DNA of 64,000 bases from Vibrio fluvialis (GTDB taxonomy: Bacteria > Pseudomonadota > Gammaproteobacteria > Enterobacterales > Vibrionaceae), in NCBI RefSeq assembly GCF_900460245.1, contig NZ_UHIP01000002.1:992001-1056000 (forward strand), given 5' to 3'. Positions 62,061 through 64,000 of this stretch are shown piece by piece. The first letter of the stretch is position 1. Every line of letters starts with the position of its first letter. Position numbers and translations under genes: made by a program. A model generated the notes under the pieces. The model saw only the letters and a program-made list of their open reading frames with translations. It did not search any database and had not been told where the DNA came from.

Positions 62061-62486
62061 ATGAGTTTACAGCCGTTTCATTTGGCCATTCCGGTTTACG
62101 ATGTTTCGCTTGCACGTCAGTTTTACAATCAGGTGTTTGGTCTGGAAGAGGGGCGCTCGGCTGAGAGCTGGGTCGATTTCAATTTCTTCGGTCATCAGTT
62201 AGTGATTCACTACCACCCGAAAACGGCCGATCAGGAGCGGGCAGTGACCAACCCCGTCGATGGCCATGATGTGCCAGTGCCACACTTTGGTGTGGTTTTG
62301 GCGTGGAACGATTGGGAAGCACTGGCAGAGCGGTTGAAATCGCATCAGGTCGAGTTCGTGATTGAGCCGTATATTCGCTTTCAGGGGCAGGTTGGTGAGC
62401 AGGCCACGATGTTTTTCTTCGACCCGTGCGGCAACGCGTTGGAATTCAAAGCGTTCAAAGATATGAGTCAGCTGTTTGCTAAATAG
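62061..62486 (+). CDS. VOC superfamily protein (glyoxalase/dioxygenase-like)
   Basis: 141 residues from ATG 62061 (AAGGAAG upstream). Two beta-alpha-beta-beta-beta modules: [26 protein letters not shown], then [30 protein letters not shown] and [16 protein letters not shown]. His and Glu at the module ends are the metal ligands of the VOC fold. Reaction unknown; such genes include dioxygenases, glyoxalases and resistance proteins. Confidence 0.9.
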   Translation: MSLQPFHLAIPVYDVSLARQFYNQVFGLEEGRSAESWVDFNFFGHQLVIHYHPKTADQERAVTNPVDGHDVPVPHFGVVLAWNDWEALAERLKSHQVEFVIEPYIRFQGQVGEQATMFFFDPCGNALEFKAFKDMSQLFAK

Positions 62487-62504
62487 TTTTGCTCGCAACA
62501 AACC

Positions 62505-62530
62505 AAAAGCCGTGTGTTCACACGGCTTTT
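62505..62530. terminator. Bidirectional terminator between the VOC and LLM genes
   Basis: AAAAGCCGTGTG / CACACGGCTTTT with a two-base centre; the genes are convergent. Confidence 0.88.
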
Positions 62531-62575
62531 GACGTTGAATGCGGACGCCCCTCACACGGGGTGTGCCAGAAGCGT

Positions 62576-63562
62576 TTAGCGCAATTCCGCCAGCAGTTCG
62601 TAAGAACGCAGCTTCTTCTGATGATCATAAATCATCGCATTGACCATGATCTCATCGGCGCCCGTGCGTTCAACCAGCTCTTCAATGCGGCGACGCACCG
62701 TGTCCGGACTGCCGTGAATCGATTCACGAAGTTGACTTTCCACCTGACGCTGCTCATGCGGCAACCACAGTGGATCCATGCTCATCACCGGTGGCGGCAG
62801 CTTGTCGCGCCCACCACGAATCATCTTGAGAAACTTCTGTTTCTCCGTCGTGCCCAGATACTGCGCCTGACGGTCGGTTTCCGCCACAATGATGTTCACC
62901 CCAATCATGGCGTAAGGTTTATCGAGTTGCTCCGACGGGCGGAAGTGCTCGCGGTAAATCTCCAGCGCACGCAGCATCGCATCCGGTGCAAAGTGAGCCG
63001 CAAAAGCAAAAGGCAGTCCCTTAATACCGGCAAGGCGCGCGCTGTAAGTGCTTGACCCTAATAGCCACAAAGGCACCTTGGCATTGTTTCCCGGGAACGA
63101 ACGGACCGGCTGGTTATCAGAAATCGGCCCCATAAAAAACTGCAGCTCTTCCAGCAGTTCATCAAAATCAGGATCCATTCGCTCAGGATCGCGGCGCAGT
63201 GCATGCATCGTCGGATAATCGGTGCCCGGCGCGCGGCCAAGTCCCAAATCAATCCGGCCCGGATACAAGGCGTCCAGCGTGCCGAATTGTTCGGAAATAA
63301 TCAGCGGTGCATGGTTGGGCAACATAATGCCACCGGAGCCCAGGCGAATGGTGTCGGTTTGCGCGCCAATGTGGCTGAGCAGCACAGCAGTCGCGGCGCT
63401 GGCGATGTCTGGCATGTTGTGGTGTTCGGCCATCCAGAAACGTTGATAGCCAAGCTTTTCGGCGTGTTGAGCCAACGAAACGGACTGTTTAAATGTCTGA
63501 TGGAAATCAGAACCTTCTGAAACCGGAGCCAAATCCAGAATCGAAAACGGAGGTAAAGGCAT
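62576..63562 (-). CDS. LLM-class flavin-dependent oxidoreductase (luciferase-like), YhbW-like
   Basis: 328 residues. Luciferase-like fold: [12 protein letters not shown] at the N-terminus, [61 protein letters not shown], all typical of the YhbW subfamily. It uses FMNH2 or F420-like cofactor chemistry; substrate unknown. Divergent from a LysR gene, which may regulate it. Starts at ATG 63562. Confidence 0.93.
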   Translation of the reverse strand: MPLPPFSILDLAPVSEGSDFHQTFKQSVSLAQHAEKLGYQRFWMAEHHNMPDIASAATAVLLSHIGAQTDTIRLGSGGIMLPNHAPLIISEQFGTLDALYPGRIDLGLGRAPGTDYPTMHALRRDPERMDPDFDELLEELQFFMGPISDNQPVRSFPGNNAKVPLWLLGSSTYSARLAGIKGLPFAFAAHFAPDAMLRALEIYREHFRPSEQLDKPYAMIGVNIIVAETDRQAQYLGTTEKQKFLKMIRGGRDKLPPPVMSMDPLWLPHEQRQVESQLRESIHGSPDTVRRRIEELVERTGADEIMVNAMIYDHQKKLRSYELLAELR

Positions 63563-63665
63563 GACGACTCATTCTTGTTATCAGTAATGGTGAGACTATG
63601 CCTGTTTCTTTAACTAAGATAAACTGCCTTCAAATCGATTCTATGTTGAATTCAGTTCTACAATT

Positions 63666-64000
63666 ATGCGTAAAGACGATCATTTCAGCGGCATCACAGC
63701 GTTTGTCTGCACCGCTCAGCACAAAACGTTTACCGCCGCTGCCGAGCGGCTCAACCTGACTAAATCCGCGGTGGCGAAAAGCGTATCGCGCTTGGAAGAG
63801 CGCCTTGGCGTCAAGCTGCTGCATCGTTCCACGCGCCAACTAACACTGACGCCGGAAGGGGAAGCGTACCTCAAAAGCTGCCTCGATATTCTGGGTCAGC
63901 TTGAGTGCGCTGAAGCGCTGTTGCAAGCCAAAGTCGACAAGCCATCGGGCAAGCTACGAATTGATCTCCCTGCTGCATTCGGGCGCAAAAAGGTGCTGCC
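63666..64000 (+). CDS. LysR family regulator, N-terminal part (runs off the window)
   Basis: From ATG 63666 the frame is open to the window end (111 residues). The winged helix is clear: ITAFVCTAQHKTFTAAAERLNLTKSAVAKSVSRLEERLGVKLLHRSTRQLTLTPEGEAYL. The effector domain is cut off after GKLRIDLPAAFGRKKVLP. Divergent from the LLM oxidoreductase with 103 bases between starts, so it probably controls that gene. Confidence 0.9.
   Translation, partial: MRKDDHFSGITAFVCTAQHKTFTAAAERLNLTKSAVAKSVSRLEERLGVKLLHRSTRQLTLTPEGEAYLKSCLDILGQLECAEALLQAKVDKPSGKLRIDLPAAFGRKKVL

Noticed and set aside
1..64000. Prophage, transposon, integron cassette or CRISPR array
   Set aside because: No integrase, transposase, terminal repeats, attC-like sites or repeat-spacer arrays were seen on either strand.

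Overview
The window looks like part of a Vibrio genome, most likely the second (smaller) chromosome. Reasons: the glycine-cleavage gene gcvT preceded by a cupin-type regulator, a GlyGly-CTERM serine protease, the galE / chemoreceptor / aromatic-amino-acid permease / rhlE / TetR neighbourhood, ravA-viaA, fabV, many c-di-GMP and chemotaxis proteins, and near 50 % G+C. The V. furnissii / V. fluvialis group is a guess from gene content only. There are no phage genes, insertion sequences, integron attC arrays, CRISPR arrays or rRNA genes. One tRNA (Cys) is present. Most genes are chromosomal housekeeping or accessory genes in small operons separated by clear intrinsic terminators.

Layout. 1-2.8 kb: end of a cupin regulator, gcvT, a secreted trypsin-like protease. 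2.8-7.7 kb: a diguanylate cyclase, a PAS-GGDEF-EAL phosphodiesterase and guanosine-inosine kinase, all on the minus strand. 7.7-14.9 kb: creA, a HAD phosphatase, cutA, yjdF, a 2-oxoglutarate oxygenase, a DnaJ-related protein and an orphan ABC-type ATPase. 15-18.3 kb: a GAF protein with a degenerate EAL domain, and fabV. 18.4-22.2 kb: divergent tesA / ybbA-ybbP whose start codons overlap. 22.2-26.5 kb: a cluster of DnaA-box-like sites, an FAD oxidoreductase and pxpABC (5-oxoproline degradation). 26.9-36 kb: a sensor diguanylate cyclase, galE, a chemoreceptor, tyrP, a 41-residue protein behind an attenuator-like leader, acpH, rhlE and a TetR regulator. 36.1-41.6 kb: a cytochrome c gene interrupted by TGA at its first haem cysteine, ltaE, a NUDIX hydrolase and ravA-viaA. 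41.7-46.3 kb: tRNA-Cys, then an iron-uptake locus (esterase, TonB receptor with Fur-box-like site, divergent AraC regulator). 46.4-49.4 kb: a two-gene PAS plus CZB-chemoreceptor system, and a CHAD protein. 49.5-52.7 kb: a three-gene operon (GT2, VTT membrane protein, ArnT-like GT-C transferase). 52.9-58 kb: a periplasmic ParB-like protein, LysR / EamA pair, and AraC-LysE-DUF2000. 58-64 kb: a second ArnT-like transferase behind tandem palindromes, NfeD-slipin, a VOC protein, an LLM flavin oxidoreductase and the start of a LysR gene.

How the genes work together. Four proteins make, break or sense c-di-GMP, and two chemoreceptors (one with a separate PAS partner) suggest heavy investment in motility and biofilm decisions. 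The GT2-VTT-GT-C operon reads as a self-contained route for making, flipping or recycling and using a lipid-linked sugar in the envelope. The TonB receptor, AraC regulator and periplasmic esterase form a siderophore-use unit without biosynthesis genes, so it probably serves a foreign siderophore. The best leads for something new are the GT2-VTT-GT-C operon, the TGA-interrupted cytochrome, the DnaA-box cluster, the leader in front of the 41-residue protein, and the secreted ParB-like protein.
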